Of a stretch of 64,000 nucleotides of DNA, positions 13,780-23,000 are shown in pieces (position 1 is the first letter of the stretch; the number at the start of each line of letters is the position of its first letter). The stretch comes from Methylophaga thalassica (lineage in GTDB: Bacteria > Pseudomonadota > Gammaproteobacteria > Nitrosococcales > Methylophagaceae). The stretch covers positions 558,001-622,000 of the forward strand of contig NZ_BSND01000003.1 in the NCBI RefSeq assembly GCF_030159795.1. The letters run 5' to 3'. A program made the position numbers and the translations under genes. The notes under the pieces were generated by a model. It worked only from the letters and a program-made list of their open reading frames with translations. It was not told the origin of the DNA and made no database searches.

Positions 13780-15222
13780 ATGAGTTTTCATACGGTAGAA
13801 AAAATCGGCGGCACTTCTATGAGCGACTATGTTGCGGTGCGCGATAACATTATTCTGAAACCGGTTCATCACGACTCGCTCTACAATCGAATATTTGTTG
13901 TTTCAGCTTATGGCGGTATCACCGACCTGTTGCTGGAACATAAAAAGACCGGACAACCAGGTGTGTTCGGCTTATTTGCAAACGGACTGCATGATGATAG
14001 CTGGAAACAAGCTTTAGCAGATTTAAAGCAAAAGATTTTCACTATCAATGAAAGTTTTTATAAAAAACCTGACAATCTTGAACGTGCTAATCAGTTCATA
14101 GGTGAACGTCTTGATGATGCTGAACGCTGTTTGGCTGATCTACAAAGACTTTGCCAGCATGGCCACTTTGAGCTGGATATGCATCTTGAAACCGTGCGGG
14201 AAATGCTCGCCAGCATTGGTGAAGCTCACAGTGCATGGAATATGACGCAGTTGCTTCAGCGTGATGGTATTGATGCTATTTTTGTTGATTTAACCGGCTG
14301 GCAAACAGACAAGCACTTACCTTTAGACGAACGTATCAAAATCGCTTTTCAGGATGTCGACCTCAAAAAGCAATTGCCTATCGTCACCGGTTATGCACAT
14401 AGCGATGATGGTCTAATGTCAACATTTGACCGTGGTTACAGTGAAATGAGCTTCAGCCGTATTGCTGTGCTTACAGAAGCAAACGAAGCCATCATTCATA
14501 AAGAATTCCATCTCAGCAGTGCTGATCCCCGATTAGTGGGTGAAGATAATGCCGTACCTATTGGCCGAACAAATTACGATGTTGCTGATCAATTAGCCAA
14601 TTTAGGTATGGAAGCCATTCATCCTAAAGCAGCCAAAGGCTTACGCAGAAACGAAATTGCTCTGCGTGTACGCAATACTTTTGAACCTGAACATGCCGGC
14701 ACATTAATTACGGGTGACTATATAAGTGCAACACCCTGTGTTGAGATCATTGCCGGTTGTAAAGGGGTGTATGCGTTTGAACTCTTTGATCAAGATATGG
14801 CAGGTAATATTGACGTTTATGATCGTGAAATCCTGACGATGATAGACAGATTTAAAGCACATATTATCTCTAAAGATATCAATGCCAACACGATTACCCA
14901 CTATCTCTCTGCCAATCTCAAAACAATAAAACGTATCCGTAATGCCTTACAAGAACGCTTTGTTGATGCTGAAATTAATCAACAAAAAGTGGCGATTGTG
15001 TCTGCCATCGGTAGTGATATGAAGATCCCGGGTATTTTAGCAAAAACCGTTGGCGCGCTTGCGAAAGAAAACATCAGTGTTTTAGCCATGCATCAGTCCA
15101 TGCGTCAGGTTGATATGCAGTTTATTATCAATGAAGATGATTATGACGATGCCATCAAGAGCCTGCACAGTGTGCTGGTAGAAATTCACGATCATGGTAA
15201 AGCTATATGCCTCGCTTCTTAA
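13780..15222 (+). CDS. ask: Ectoine-specific aspartate kinase (Ask_Ect)
   Basis: This enzyme phosphorylates aspartate and feeds aspartyl phosphate to ectoine synthesis. The 480-residue protein has the kinase N-terminus KIGGTSMSDY, the TFDRGYSEMSFSRIA nucleotide-binding region, DPRLV, and two C-terminal ACT domains (from about residue 325). The long insertion after the N-terminus and the linkage to ectABC mark it as the Ask_Ect type, which is less feedback-sensitive than housekeeping kinases. The last 16 bases overlap the next gene. Confidence 0.9.
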   Translation: MSFHTVEKIGGTSMSDYVAVRDNIILKPVHHDSLYNRIFVVSAYGGITDLLLEHKKTGQPGVFGLFANGLHDDSWKQALADLKQKIFTINESFYKKPDNLERANQFIGERLDDAERCLADLQRLCQHGHFELDMHLETVREMLASIGEAHSAWNMTQLLQRDGIDAIFVDLTGWQTDKHLPLDERIKIAFQDVDLKKQLPIVTGYAHSDDGLMSTFDRGYSEMSFSRIAVLTEANEAIIHKEFHLSSADPRLVGEDNAVPIGRTNYDVADQLANLGMEAIHPKAAKGLRRNEIALRVRNTFEPEHAGTLITGDYISATPCVEIIAGCKGVYAFELFDQDMAGNIDVYDREILTMIDRFKAHIISKDINANTITHYLSANLKTIKRIRNALQERFVDAEINQQKVAIVSAIGSDMKIPGILAKTVGALAKENISVLAMHQSMRQVDMQFIINEDDYDDAIKSLHSVLVEIHDHGKAICLAS

Positions 15223-16091
15223 CGATTAGTTTGTTTATTGCACTCTTGTTACCTGTTCAGCTATTTGCGGCTGAACAGGTTCCTTCTGAACAGCAGATGC
15301 GAGAGTCAGTTGATAACCTAAAAGAACCGTTATATACCCCGTTTATAGAACGCTATGTGCTGGATGAGCTAAAACAACTACGCACAGATATGGCTGCTCA
15401 GCGGGCAGAAATGATTCAAATGACCGTTGATAAAGAACTGTCAGCCGCGGACAGGGCTGTCGGGTATGCAACCGATACGGTGACCTATTTTTTCTATCTT
15501 ATTGCTGCAGCCTCATCAGTGTTAGTTTTGGTGGGCTGGTCATCTATTCGTGAAATTAAAGAGCGTGTTCATACACTGGCAGACCAAGAAATCAACAGCC
15601 TGATCAATGAGTATGAAAAACGTCTTCATGCTATTGAGCAGCAACTCAGTAAAGAAACACAACAGATCGAAGAAAATCGCGAGAAGATTGAGCACACACA
15701 AGAAGTGCAGTCCTTGTGGTTAAGAGCAGGACAGGAAACCAGTCCAAGTAACAAAATTGCGGTATATGACCAGATCATGGCGATAAGACCTTATGACGTT
15801 GAAGCCTTAACGTATAAAGCGGATGCTGTACTGGAGCTTGATGAACCACAGTGGGCGTCTAATCTTTGTCATCAGGCCTTGGAGTCTGATCCGGAAAATG
15901 GCCATGCCTTTTATCAGTTGGCGTGTGCCAATACCGCCATGAATCAGTTTGATGAGGCTATTCGTTATCTGAAACAAGCTATTCAGTGCAGTGATACCTA
16001 TCGTGAACAGTGCAAAGATGATCCGGCGCTTGAGCCGTTGAAGTCACATCCAGAACTGGAACTATTACTAAAAAATACAGTTGAAAGTTAA
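15207..16091 (+). CDS. Signal-peptide, membrane-anchored TPR protein downstream of ask
   Basis: The protein has 294 residues. A signal peptide (1-22, ending LFAAEQ) is followed by a short periplasmic part and a membrane segment at about 90-110. A coiled coil (about 120-170) and two or three TPR repeats (about 180-285, PYDVEALTYKADAVLELDE and NGHAFYQLACANTAMNQFDEAI) come next. It overlaps ask by 16 bases, so it belongs to the ectoine transcript. TPR domains bind proteins, but no ectoine-related role is known to me. The start fits the signal peptide; there is no clear ribosome site. Confidence 0.8.
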   Translation: MPRFLTISLFIALLLPVQLFAAEQVPSEQQMRESVDNLKEPLYTPFIERYVLDELKQLRTDMAAQRAEMIQMTVDKELSAADRAVGYATDTVTYFFYLIAAASSVLVLVGWSSIREIKERVHTLADQEINSLINEYEKRLHAIEQQLSKETQQIEENREKIEHTQEVQSLWLRAGQETSPSNKIAVYDQIMAIRPYDVEALTYKADAVLELDEPQWASNLCHQALESDPENGHAFYQLACANTAMNQFDEAIRYLKQAIQCSDTYREQCKDDPALEPLKSHPELELLLKNTVES

Positions 16092-16129
16092 GCCTCCTAG
16101 CGCGGTGGTTTTTGCAAAAGGAGGATGAC

Positions 16130-17566
16130 ATGATTTGGAGTTTTTTAGGATTTCTTGCCATTTTTGTGGCTATTGGTGTGAGTTCTGTTTTTTTCAGTCG
16201 TGGCACTAAGAAAGATTATTACCTGGCCAGTAGTGACATTCCTCCTAGTCTTGTTGGTTTATCTGCCGTAGCCACAAATAATAGTGGTTATATGTTTATT
16301 GGCGTGATTGGTTATACATACGCCACAGGTCTCGCTTCCATCTGGATTATGATTGGCTGGATTTTAGGCGATCTGATCGCATCTACTTTTGTTCATTCCC
16401 GTCTGCGTCGTGCCACCAGTGACAGTGCTGAACCGAGTTATGCCGGTGTATTAAGTAACTGGTATGGACAGAATGATATTGTCCTGCAGCGACTCATTGC
16501 GCTGATTTCTCTAGTGTTATTGCTAGCTTATGCTGGTGCTCAATTGGTTGCTGGCAGTAAAGCTTTGCACGTTTTATTTGGCTGGCCTACCTACACCGGC
16601 GCGATTATCGGCGCCATTATGGTGACCTTATACTGTTTTGCTGGCGGAATAAGGGCGTCTATCTGGACAGATGCTGCTCAATCGGTGGTGATGATTGTGG
16701 CGATGAGTTTAATGTTGTTCATTGCAGTAACCACATTGGGTGGACCTTCAGCCGCGATCGTTGAAATGGATAAGGTCGATGGTTTTCTATATTTGTTCCC
16801 TCAGGATTTAGTGATTCCCGGTTTAACGGGTGGTGTCTTATTTGCCCTGAGTTGGATGTTTGCTGGCTTTTCAGTCATTGGTCAGCCGCATGTGATGATT
16901 CGTTTTATGGCTTTGAGCCATGGCAATAAAATGATGAGAGCACGTTTATGGTACTACTTGTGGTTTACAGCATTTTATTGTCTTGCTACCGGGGTAGGTA
17001 TGTTATCTCGTGTTTATCTTGGCGATGCAGGTTCTTTTGATGCCGAGTTGGCTTTACCCAGGATGGCTATGGAATTATTGCCTCCCGCTCTAGTCGGTTT
17101 GGTGCTTGCTGGTGTGTTTGCTGCGACAATGTCGACCGCTGATTCACTTGTTTTAAATTGTTCGGCAGCAGTAACCCATGATTTATTGCCACATAACATA
17201 GAAAATACCTTGATTCTGAAGTTGAGCACGATTGGCATTGTCACGGTTGCCTTGCTGTGGGCATTAACCAGTTCAGAGAGTGTATTCAGTCTGGTCATTT
17301 TTGCCTGGTCTGGTCTGGCGAGTGCATTTGCTCCCTTGCTTATTACTCTATGTATGGGGTTCAGACCGAGTCAACGACTTAGCATTATTGCCATGTTAAT
17401 TGGTTTATCTGTGGCTTTATTGTGGCGCTATTTTGGTTTGCACAATGCTGTTTACGAAGGCCTGCCGGGCATCATGAGTGGTTTGCTGATATTGGCTGCT
17501 GGACTTGTCTGGAAAAAAAAGACAGTGGGTACGACACATAGAGTCGTTTCTGATTCTTCATCTTAG
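16130..17566 (+). CDS. Sodium:solute symporter, PutP-like (probable compatible-solute uptake)
   Basis: The protein is a 478-residue SSS-family symporter with about 13 membrane segments. It contains GQPHVMIRFMAL, close to the corresponding E. coli PutP segment, and AATMSTADSLVLNCSAAV, the family sodium-site motif. ATG 16130 follows AAAGGAGG at ideal spacing. It lies 38 bases after the TPR gene and probably shares the ectoine transcript. Uptake of proline, ectoine or another osmolyte with sodium is a reasonable inference, but the substrate cannot be read from sequence. Confidence 0.85.
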   Translation: MIWSFLGFLAIFVAIGVSSVFFSRGTKKDYYLASSDIPPSLVGLSAVATNNSGYMFIGVIGYTYATGLASIWIMIGWILGDLIASTFVHSRLRRATSDSAEPSYAGVLSNWYGQNDIVLQRLIALISLVLLLAYAGAQLVAGSKALHVLFGWPTYTGAIIGAIMVTLYCFAGGIRASIWTDAAQSVVMIVAMSLMLFIAVTTLGGPSAAIVEMDKVDGFLYLFPQDLVIPGLTGGVLFALSWMFAGFSVIGQPHVMIRFMALSHGNKMMRARLWYYLWFTAFYCLATGVGMLSRVYLGDAGSFDAELALPRMAMELLPPALVGLVLAGVFAATMSTADSLVLNCSAAVTHDLLPHNIENTLILKLSTIGIVTVALLWALTSSESVFSLVIFAWSGLASAFAPLLITLCMGFRPSQRLSIIAMLIGLSVALLWRYFGLHNAVYEGLPGIMSGLLILAAGLVWKKKTVGTTHRVVSDSSS

Positions 17567-18114
17567 TTAGGTTGATTTGATATGGGGGCAAGTAAGTCCT
17601 CTTTCAGATCTGTATCAAAAGGGTCAGCACCAAACCATATCTGATAGTAGGATTCTGCCAGTGTGGATGACGGACTATGGGAGAGCTGACGGCCGTTTTT
17701 AAATAAATACAAACCGTCTTGTGTTTGTCTTATATCGTAACTATCACCTGCATTAACATCTTCATAAGCAGCATTAAACTGTTGTAACTCTGTCTCAATA
17801 TTTCTGTATTCAGCTGCTGTTAGATTACGCTTCAGTAGCGTTTCCGATGCCTCAATAAAATCACTGCTTTTAATGCTACGGTGATAAAGAAAAGAGAGTT
17901 GTTTCTCGCCACGAATTTCAGGCAGTTTACTGCAATCAGGACGATATATGGCGGCATCAGCGACATCGATAAATGCCATCACACTAATCGCGGTTTCATG
18001 ACATTTTTGTAATGATGGCGATGTGTCTACCACTGAATCAGGAAAGCTATTGTTTGCCGATGTCACGCTTGGGAAAAGTATTGCCATAATCATGGGGAAT
18101 AGTTTGAGCATCAT
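17563..18114 (-). CDS. Exported chalcone isomerase-like protein
   Basis: The protein has 183 residues from ATG 18114, preceded by AGGAAA. A signal peptide (about 1-20, ending VTSANN) leads into a chalcone isomerase-like domain. That family's pattern is visible: VADAAIYRPDC, KQLSFLYHRSIKSSDFIEASETLLKRN, GDSYDIRQTQDGLYLFKNG and YQIWFGADPFDTDLKEDLL. Such proteins often accompany desaturase and cyclopropane synthase genes and may bind fatty acids in the periplasm. Here it is divergent from the desaturase operon. It overlaps the symporter gene end by 4 bases. Confidence 0.8.
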   Translation of the reverse strand: MMLKLFPMIMAILFPSVTSANNSFPDSVVDTSPSLQKCHETAISVMAFIDVADAAIYRPDCSKLPEIRGEKQLSFLYHRSIKSSDFIEASETLLKRNLTAAEYRNIETELQQFNAAYEDVNAGDSYDIRQTQDGLYLFKNGRQLSHSPSSTLAESYYQIWFGADPFDTDLKEDLLAPISNQPN

Positions 18115-18163
18115 CAGTTTGCTTTCCTGCTCTGTAGAAATGAAACAAGCCTGCATTACAATC

Positions 18164-18221
18164 TTCACACTGTGAATTTAAGGTGAAACCGCACCAGTAC
18201 TTGTTTCACATCAAATTCACA
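18164..18221. promoter_or_regulatory. TTCACA repeat cluster, candidate response-regulator site
   Basis: The region between the divergent desaturase and chalcone isomerase-like genes has a perfect 13-bp palindrome, TTCACA-C-TGTGAA (18164-18176). It also has a tandem pair TTCACA-N5-TTCACA (18205-18210, 18216-18221). An 11-bp direct-repeat spacing is typical for OmpR-family regulators, and one is encoded at the end of this locus. A single TGTGAA is found upstream of that regulator too (26843-26848). Confidence 0.45.
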
Positions 18222-18260
18222 GATTGCTCAATACGCTATTTCCATGTTTGAAGGACTGAT

Positions 18261-19178
18261 ATGAAATCGCTCAGATACTGGTTTGATAGTAAATACGACA
18301 AGGTGAATGCCACGGTCGATAACACGATTGATTGGTTTAGAATCATACCGTTTATCGCACTGCATTTAGCCTGTCTCGCTGTTTTTTGGGTGGGCGTATC
18401 ACCTGTTGCTCTGATAACCGCTGCTCTGTTGTATTTCATCAGAATGTTTGCCATCACCGCTTTTTATCACCGTTATTTTGCTCACAAGTCATTTAAAACA
18501 AGTAGGCCGGTACAGTTTATCTTTGCGGCGATTGGTGCTTGTTCAACACAACGTGGTCCCATCTGGTGGGCTGCCCATCATCGTCAACATCATCGCCATG
18601 CTGATACCGCATCGGATCCGCATTCACCGAATGATGGTTTTTTATGGAGTCATCTCGGCTGGTTTCTGACAAAGCGTTACTTTCAGGCGGACTATCGCCT
18701 TGTGAAAGATTTGACGCGTTATCCTGAGTTACGCTGGCTCGACAGGTTTGATATTGCGATGCCAGCCATACTGGCGATAGCCTTATTTGGCTTTGGTGAA
18801 TGGTTAAACTGGATCAAACCTGAGTGGCAGACCAATGGCTGGCAGATGCTTGTGTGGGGTTATTTCATTTCAACCGTTGTGCTGCTTCATGCAACTTTAC
18901 TCATCAATTCTCTGGCCCATAAATGGGGTAAACGCCGCTATAACACCGAGGATGGTAGCCGAAACAATTTTTGGCTGGCGTTATTAACACTGGGGGAAGG
19001 CTGGCATAACAATCATCATTATCATGCGTCATCGGCCAGACAAGGCTTTTATTGGTGGGAAATTGATATCAGCTTCTATTTACTTGTTTTAATGAAAAAA
19101 CTAGGGCTGATATGGGATATGCGAACCATTTCAGCTGAAAAGCGTGATCACCGAGCTGGTATACGGGTGATTAAATGA
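18261..19178 (+). CDS. Acyl-CoA / acyl-lipid delta-9 type fatty acid desaturase
   Basis: The protein has 305 residues and about four membrane segments. It shows the three histidine boxes of the stearoyl-CoA desaturase class: HRYFAH (about 72-77), HRQHHRH (about 109-115) and HNNHH near 251. These bind a di-iron centre that inserts a cis double bond with O2. It heads the lipid operon, with AAGGA before the start and an ATGA overlap with the next gene. Double bonds it makes could be substrates for the two cyclopropane-synthase-like enzymes downstream. Confidence 0.9.
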   Translation: MKSLRYWFDSKYDKVNATVDNTIDWFRIIPFIALHLACLAVFWVGVSPVALITAALLYFIRMFAITAFYHRYFAHKSFKTSRPVQFIFAAIGACSTQRGPIWWAAHHRQHHRHADTASDPHSPNDGFLWSHLGWFLTKRYFQADYRLVKDLTRYPELRWLDRFDIAMPAILAIALFGFGEWLNWIKPEWQTNGWQMLVWGYFISTVVLLHATLLINSLAHKWGKRRYNTEDGSRNNFWLALLTLGEGWHNNHHYHASSARQGFYWWEIDISFYLLVLMKKLGLIWDMRTISAEKRDHRAGIRVIK

Positions 19179-20419
19179 AAATTGCGATTGTTGGTGGCGG
19201 GATTTCTGGGGTAACAGCCGCATGGTATTTAGCTAAACAGCATGATGTTAGCTTGTTTGAAGCTAATGATTACATTGGCGGACACACCGATACCCATCAA
19301 ATTGATATCGCCGGTAAGACGTGGTCCGTAGACACTGGCTTTATTGTTTTTAATGAATACAACTATCCCAATTTCAGCCAGTTATTACGTGAGTTGGAAG
19401 TGGATGCCTTTGACACTGAAATGAGCTTCAGTGTGCATAACGTTGATACCGGCTTGCACTACAATGCCACCAATCTCAATAAATTATTCTGTCAGCGTAA
19501 AAACCTCGTCAACCCCAACTTTTATCGCATGATTAGGGATATTGTGAGATTTTATAAACAATCTCCCGATATTCTTAAACAGCCGAATAATACTCAAACA
19601 GTTGGCGAGTATTTGAAAAAACATCATTACAGTGATGTTTTTATTCATGACCATCTGATTCCCATGGCCTGTGCATTGTGGTCCGGGCCTTCTGTCAGTC
19701 TGCTGGAAATGCCAGTACGGTACCTGATTGCCTTTATGGCTAACCACAAGATGTTATCGCTGATCAGACGTCCACAGTGGCGTGTTGTTGATGGTGGATC
19801 AAATCAGTATATAAACCAATTTATTAAAAGGTTTTCTGGGCAGATTCATCACAGTTCAGCCGTTGAAAAAATTCAGCGTATCGATAACGGTGTGATAGTG
19901 ACAGTCAATGGTCAAGAACAGTCATTTGATGCTGTTGTATTAGCTTGCCACTCCGATCAGGCCTTATCAATTCTGGCCGACTCCAGTTATGACGAGGCCA
20001 CCGTCTTGGGCAATATCGACTATCAGAAAAATCATATGCAATTGCATACAGATGAGTCAGTGTTGCCGCCTAACAAAGCGGCCTGGGCAAGCTGGAATGT
20101 ATATGTGAGCCCTGCGCTACAAGAGAAGTGCACGGTTTCTTATCACATGAATACCCTGCAAAAATTAGAGGCTCCCGTGGAGTTTGTTGTATCTCTCAAC
20201 TCTGCAGAGCGTGTTGATCCTGAAAAAGTATTGGTGGAGCGCCATTACGCTCATCCGGTGTATAACGAAAAAACCATGGCTGCACAGCAACGCTGGGCTG
20301 ATATTTCTGGCCAGCGCCAAACCTACTTTTGTGGCGCTTATTGGGGATGGGGATTCCATGAAGATGGGGTTCGCAGTGCTCTAAACGTTGTGCAGCAAAT
20401 TAACGGGAAGGCTGAATAA
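19175..20419 (+). CDS. FAD-dependent amine-oxidase-like protein
   Basis: The protein has 414 residues. The N-terminus is a Rossmann FAD site (IAIVGGGISGVTAAWYLAK) followed by YIGGHTDT, as in the NAD(P)/FAD amine oxidase superfamily. The C-terminal FAD segment is YFCGAYWGWGFHEDGVRSA. This family occurs next to DUF1365 and cyclopropane synthase genes in many gammaproteobacteria, where it is thought to act on fatty acyl chains. The reaction here is not known. It overlaps the desaturase gene by 4 bases. Confidence 0.85.
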   Translation: MKIAIVGGGISGVTAAWYLAKQHDVSLFEANDYIGGHTDTHQIDIAGKTWSVDTGFIVFNEYNYPNFSQLLRELEVDAFDTEMSFSVHNVDTGLHYNATNLNKLFCQRKNLVNPNFYRMIRDIVRFYKQSPDILKQPNNTQTVGEYLKKHHYSDVFIHDHLIPMACALWSGPSVSLLEMPVRYLIAFMANHKMLSLIRRPQWRVVDGGSNQYINQFIKRFSGQIHHSSAVEKIQRIDNGVIVTVNGQEQSFDAVVLACHSDQALSILADSSYDEATVLGNIDYQKNHMQLHTDESVLPPNKAAWASWNVYVSPALQEKCTVSYHMNTLQKLEAPVEFVVSLNSAERVDPEKVLVERHYAHPVYNEKTMAAQQRWADISGQRQTYFCGAYWGWGFHEDGVRSALNVVQQINGKAE

Positions 20420-20420
20420 G

Positions 20421-21218
20421 ATGTTTTCCACAGCATTAATGAAAGGAGAAGTCAGCCACACCCGTGTAAGCCCGAAATTTCATCAATTTCGCTATCCCAT
20501 CGCTATGTTAATGCTCGATGTTGATGAGATTGCTTCCACCTTTGAGGAAAATCGCTGGTGGTCTGTTGAGCGGTTTAATCTAATCAGCTTTAAGCGTAAA
20601 GATTATCTTGGCAGGCATTCCGGTGATTTAAAAACTACCGTTGAGTCATTCATTTTTAAACGTACCGGAGAACAATTCTCGGGCAAGGTTTATCTGCTGA
20701 CACACCCCCGTTACCTCGGTTTTGTCTTTAATCCGGTGAGTTTTTACTTTTGTGTTAATCATCAGGGACAGCTGGAATATGTACTCGCTGATATCAATAA
20801 CACACCATGGGATGAACGTTATTGTTATGTTTTAAAAGCGGAGAAAAATACGCATTCACAGTCGGTCATTTCTGTATTTGATAAACAATTCCATATCTCG
20901 CCTTTTATGCCGATGGATATTCAATATGAATGGCGTTTTTACTGGCGTGACGATGCGTTGAGTATCGATATGCATTTGTTTCGACACAATGAAAAACAGT
21001 TCACAGCCGACATGACCCTAAAAGCCGAGGCTCTCAGCCAAAAGGCCATGTCACGATTACCTTTAGATTTTCCTATGCAGACCGTCAAAATAGTTTGGCG
21101 AATCTACTGGCATGCGCTAAAACTCTGGCTACGCAGAGTGCCTTTCTATAGTCATCCACACACATCATCAGAAAATCATCGCGATCGAGATAAAGCTTCT
21201 TTGAAGGATAAATCATGA
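20421..21218 (+). CDS. DUF1365 family protein
   Basis: The protein has 265 residues from ATG 20421, one base after the upstream stop. DUF1365 signature segments are present: GEVSHTRVSPKFHQFRYPI at the N-terminus, LTHPRYLGFVFNPVSFYFC in the middle and NNTPWDERYCYVL. The function of the family is unknown. It is almost always found between the FAD protein and a cyclopropane synthase, as here, which suggests a shared lipid-modification path. It overlaps the next gene by ATGA. Confidence 0.85.
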   Translation: MFSTALMKGEVSHTRVSPKFHQFRYPIAMLMLDVDEIASTFEENRWWSVERFNLISFKRKDYLGRHSGDLKTTVESFIFKRTGEQFSGKVYLLTHPRYLGFVFNPVSFYFCVNHQGQLEYVLADINNTPWDERYCYVLKAEKNTHSQSVISVFDKQFHISPFMPMDIQYEWRFYWRDDALSIDMHLFRHNEKQFTADMTLKAEALSQKAMSRLPLDFPMQTVKIVWRIYWHALKLWLRRVPFYSHPHTSSENHRDRDKASLKDKS

Positions 21219-22480
21219 CACCACCAATTCATGCAAACCGACAAAATTCTTTGAGAATCAGCCCATTTCATCGTCTTTGTATGCACCTTCTTTGTAAGCA
21301 GCTAGCGCGTTTTGAAGAAGGATTTTTAGTGATTGAAATGGCTGACCTAAGACTTGAGTTTGGTGACCCAACGGCTGAATTAAAAAGTCATATTTTTGTT
21401 ATACATCCGCATTTTTTTGAAGCAGCGGTATTAGGCGGTTCAGTCGGTGTGGCTGAATCGTATATGGATGCCGAATGGCAAACGGATGATTTAACCCGAC
21501 TAATACGTTTATTTGTCAGAAACCGTCATCTGGTGGATGGCATGGAGCAGGGAATAGCCAGACTGGCGGGGTTATTAATGCAAGGTGTGCATTGGCTGAG
21601 AAAAAATACTCGTGCTGGCAGCCGCAAAAATATTGCCGCCCATTACGATCTGGGTAACGACCTGTTTGAGTTATTCCTGGATCGTGAGCACATGATGTAT
21701 TCGTCTGCACTTTATTATGATTCAGCTGAGAGTTTAGAGCAGGCACAAAGTAATAAACTCGCGCGCTTATGCGATAAGTTGGATTTACAGCCTGACGATC
21801 ATTTACTGGAAATTGGCACAGGCTGGGGCGGATGTGCTGTTTATGCTGCCCTTCATTATGGCTGTCGGGTAACCACCACAACTATTTCTCAGCAACAATA
21901 CGACTACGCGATTCGTCGTGTTCGTGAATATAACCTGCAAGACAAAGTCACCGTATTACTGGAAGACTATCGGGATTTAGAAGGGCAGTACGACAAGCTT
22001 ATTTCGATAGAAATGGTTGAGGCTGTAGGCCATCATTTTATTGATGAATTTTTTCAGCGTTGTAGTGATTTGTTAAAAGCCGACGGTATCGCCGTGATTC
22101 AGGCAATTACACTGGAAGACCACCGTTATCAGCAGGCTGTTAAGTCGGTCGATTTTATTAAGCGATTTATCTTCCCCGGTAGTTTTATTCCTTGTGTCAG
22201 TGTCTTGGTGAATTCAGCAGCAAAAGCGGAAATGAAACTCAGTAATCTGGAAGATATCGGTACAAGTTATGCCAAAACTCTGCAGATATGGCGTGAACGT
22301 TTCTTCGATAAACTCGATGACGTCAAGGTGATGGGTTACGACGATCGCTTTATAAGAATGTGGGAGTTTTATCTTTGTTACTGCGAAGGTGGTTTTATTG
22401 AACGCAGCATCAGTGATGTTCATTTAGTTTTCAGTAAACCAGGAAACCGACAGCCATCGTGGATTCCCGGACGTGGCTAA
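21215..22480 (+). CDS. Cyclopropane-fatty-acyl-phospholipid synthase-like methyltransferase (copy 1)
   Basis: The protein has 421 residues. An N-terminal lipid-binding region (to about 130) precedes a class I SAM methyltransferase: HYDLGNDLFELFLDREHMMYSSALY, then LLEIGTGWGG (SAM motif I) and ISIEMVEAVGHHFIDEF. These match the CFA synthase family, which transfers a methylene or methyl group from SAM to double bonds of membrane acyl chains. This operon type may form cyclopropane, methylated or furan fatty acids. The product is not determined by sequence. It is one of three such genes in the window. Confidence 0.85.
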   Translation: MTPPIHANRQNSLRISPFHRLCMHLLCKQLARFEEGFLVIEMADLRLEFGDPTAELKSHIFVIHPHFFEAAVLGGSVGVAESYMDAEWQTDDLTRLIRLFVRNRHLVDGMEQGIARLAGLLMQGVHWLRKNTRAGSRKNIAAHYDLGNDLFELFLDREHMMYSSALYYDSAESLEQAQSNKLARLCDKLDLQPDDHLLEIGTGWGGCAVYAALHYGCRVTTTTISQQQYDYAIRRVREYNLQDKVTVLLEDYRDLEGQYDKLISIEMVEAVGHHFIDEFFQRCSDLLKADGIAVIQAITLEDHRYQQAVKSVDFIKRFIFPGSFIPCVSVLVNSAAKAEMKLSNLEDIGTSYAKTLQIWRERFFDKLDDVKVMGYDDRFIRMWEFYLCYCEGGFIERSISDVHLVFSKPGNRQPSWIPGRG

Positions 22481-23000
22481 TATCTTTAACTTTATTGCTT
22501 TTCAGTTGGTCTGGTTTATCAGTATCTTCTCTGCCGCTGCTGAGAGCAGCCGTTATGCGCTGATAGCAACCGCCCTATTTATTATTATCCAGCTCTGGCT
22601 GAGTCCATGGAAAAAAACGGATATCAAGCTGATTTTATTGGGGCTGATAGCAGGGATGCTGTTAGACAGTATCTGGCTGAATACGATGCTAATGAACTAT
22701 GCCGATAAAACCTTTGTTTATCTTGCTCCCTGGTGGATTGGCTGTTTATGGATCAACTTTATGTTGACCTTGAATCATTCGCTGAGCTGGCTACAACAAA
22801 AGCCTGTTTTATTAGCGTTATTGTGCATAGTGGCGGCTCCTTTATCTTACTATGCCGGCAGTGAAGCCGGCGCTGTCACGCTCAATACGCCATTTCTGGC
22901 ATTAGCTCTGGTATCGATAAGCTGGGCTATCTGGATTCCTGTTCTAATGCGTTTTGCAAATCATTGGCGAGAAAGAGAGGAGGCAGAACAACATGCTTGA
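22473..23000 (+). CDS. DUF2878 membrane protein
   Basis: The protein has 175 residues and about five hydrophobic segments, and is an integral inner-membrane protein of the DUF2878 type by position and pattern. The start is a GTG (22473) inside the end of the cyclopropane-synthase-like gene. Overlap on both sides puts it firmly in the lipid operon. Function unknown. Confidence 0.75.
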   Translation: MANIFNFIAFQLVWFISIFSAAAESSRYALIATALFIIIQLWLSPWKKTDIKLILLGLIAGMLLDSIWLNTMLMNYADKTFVYLAPWWIGCLWINFMLTLNHSLSWLQQKPVLLALLCIVAAPLSYYAGSEAGAVTLNTPFLALALVSISWAIWIPVLMRFANHWREREEAEQHA

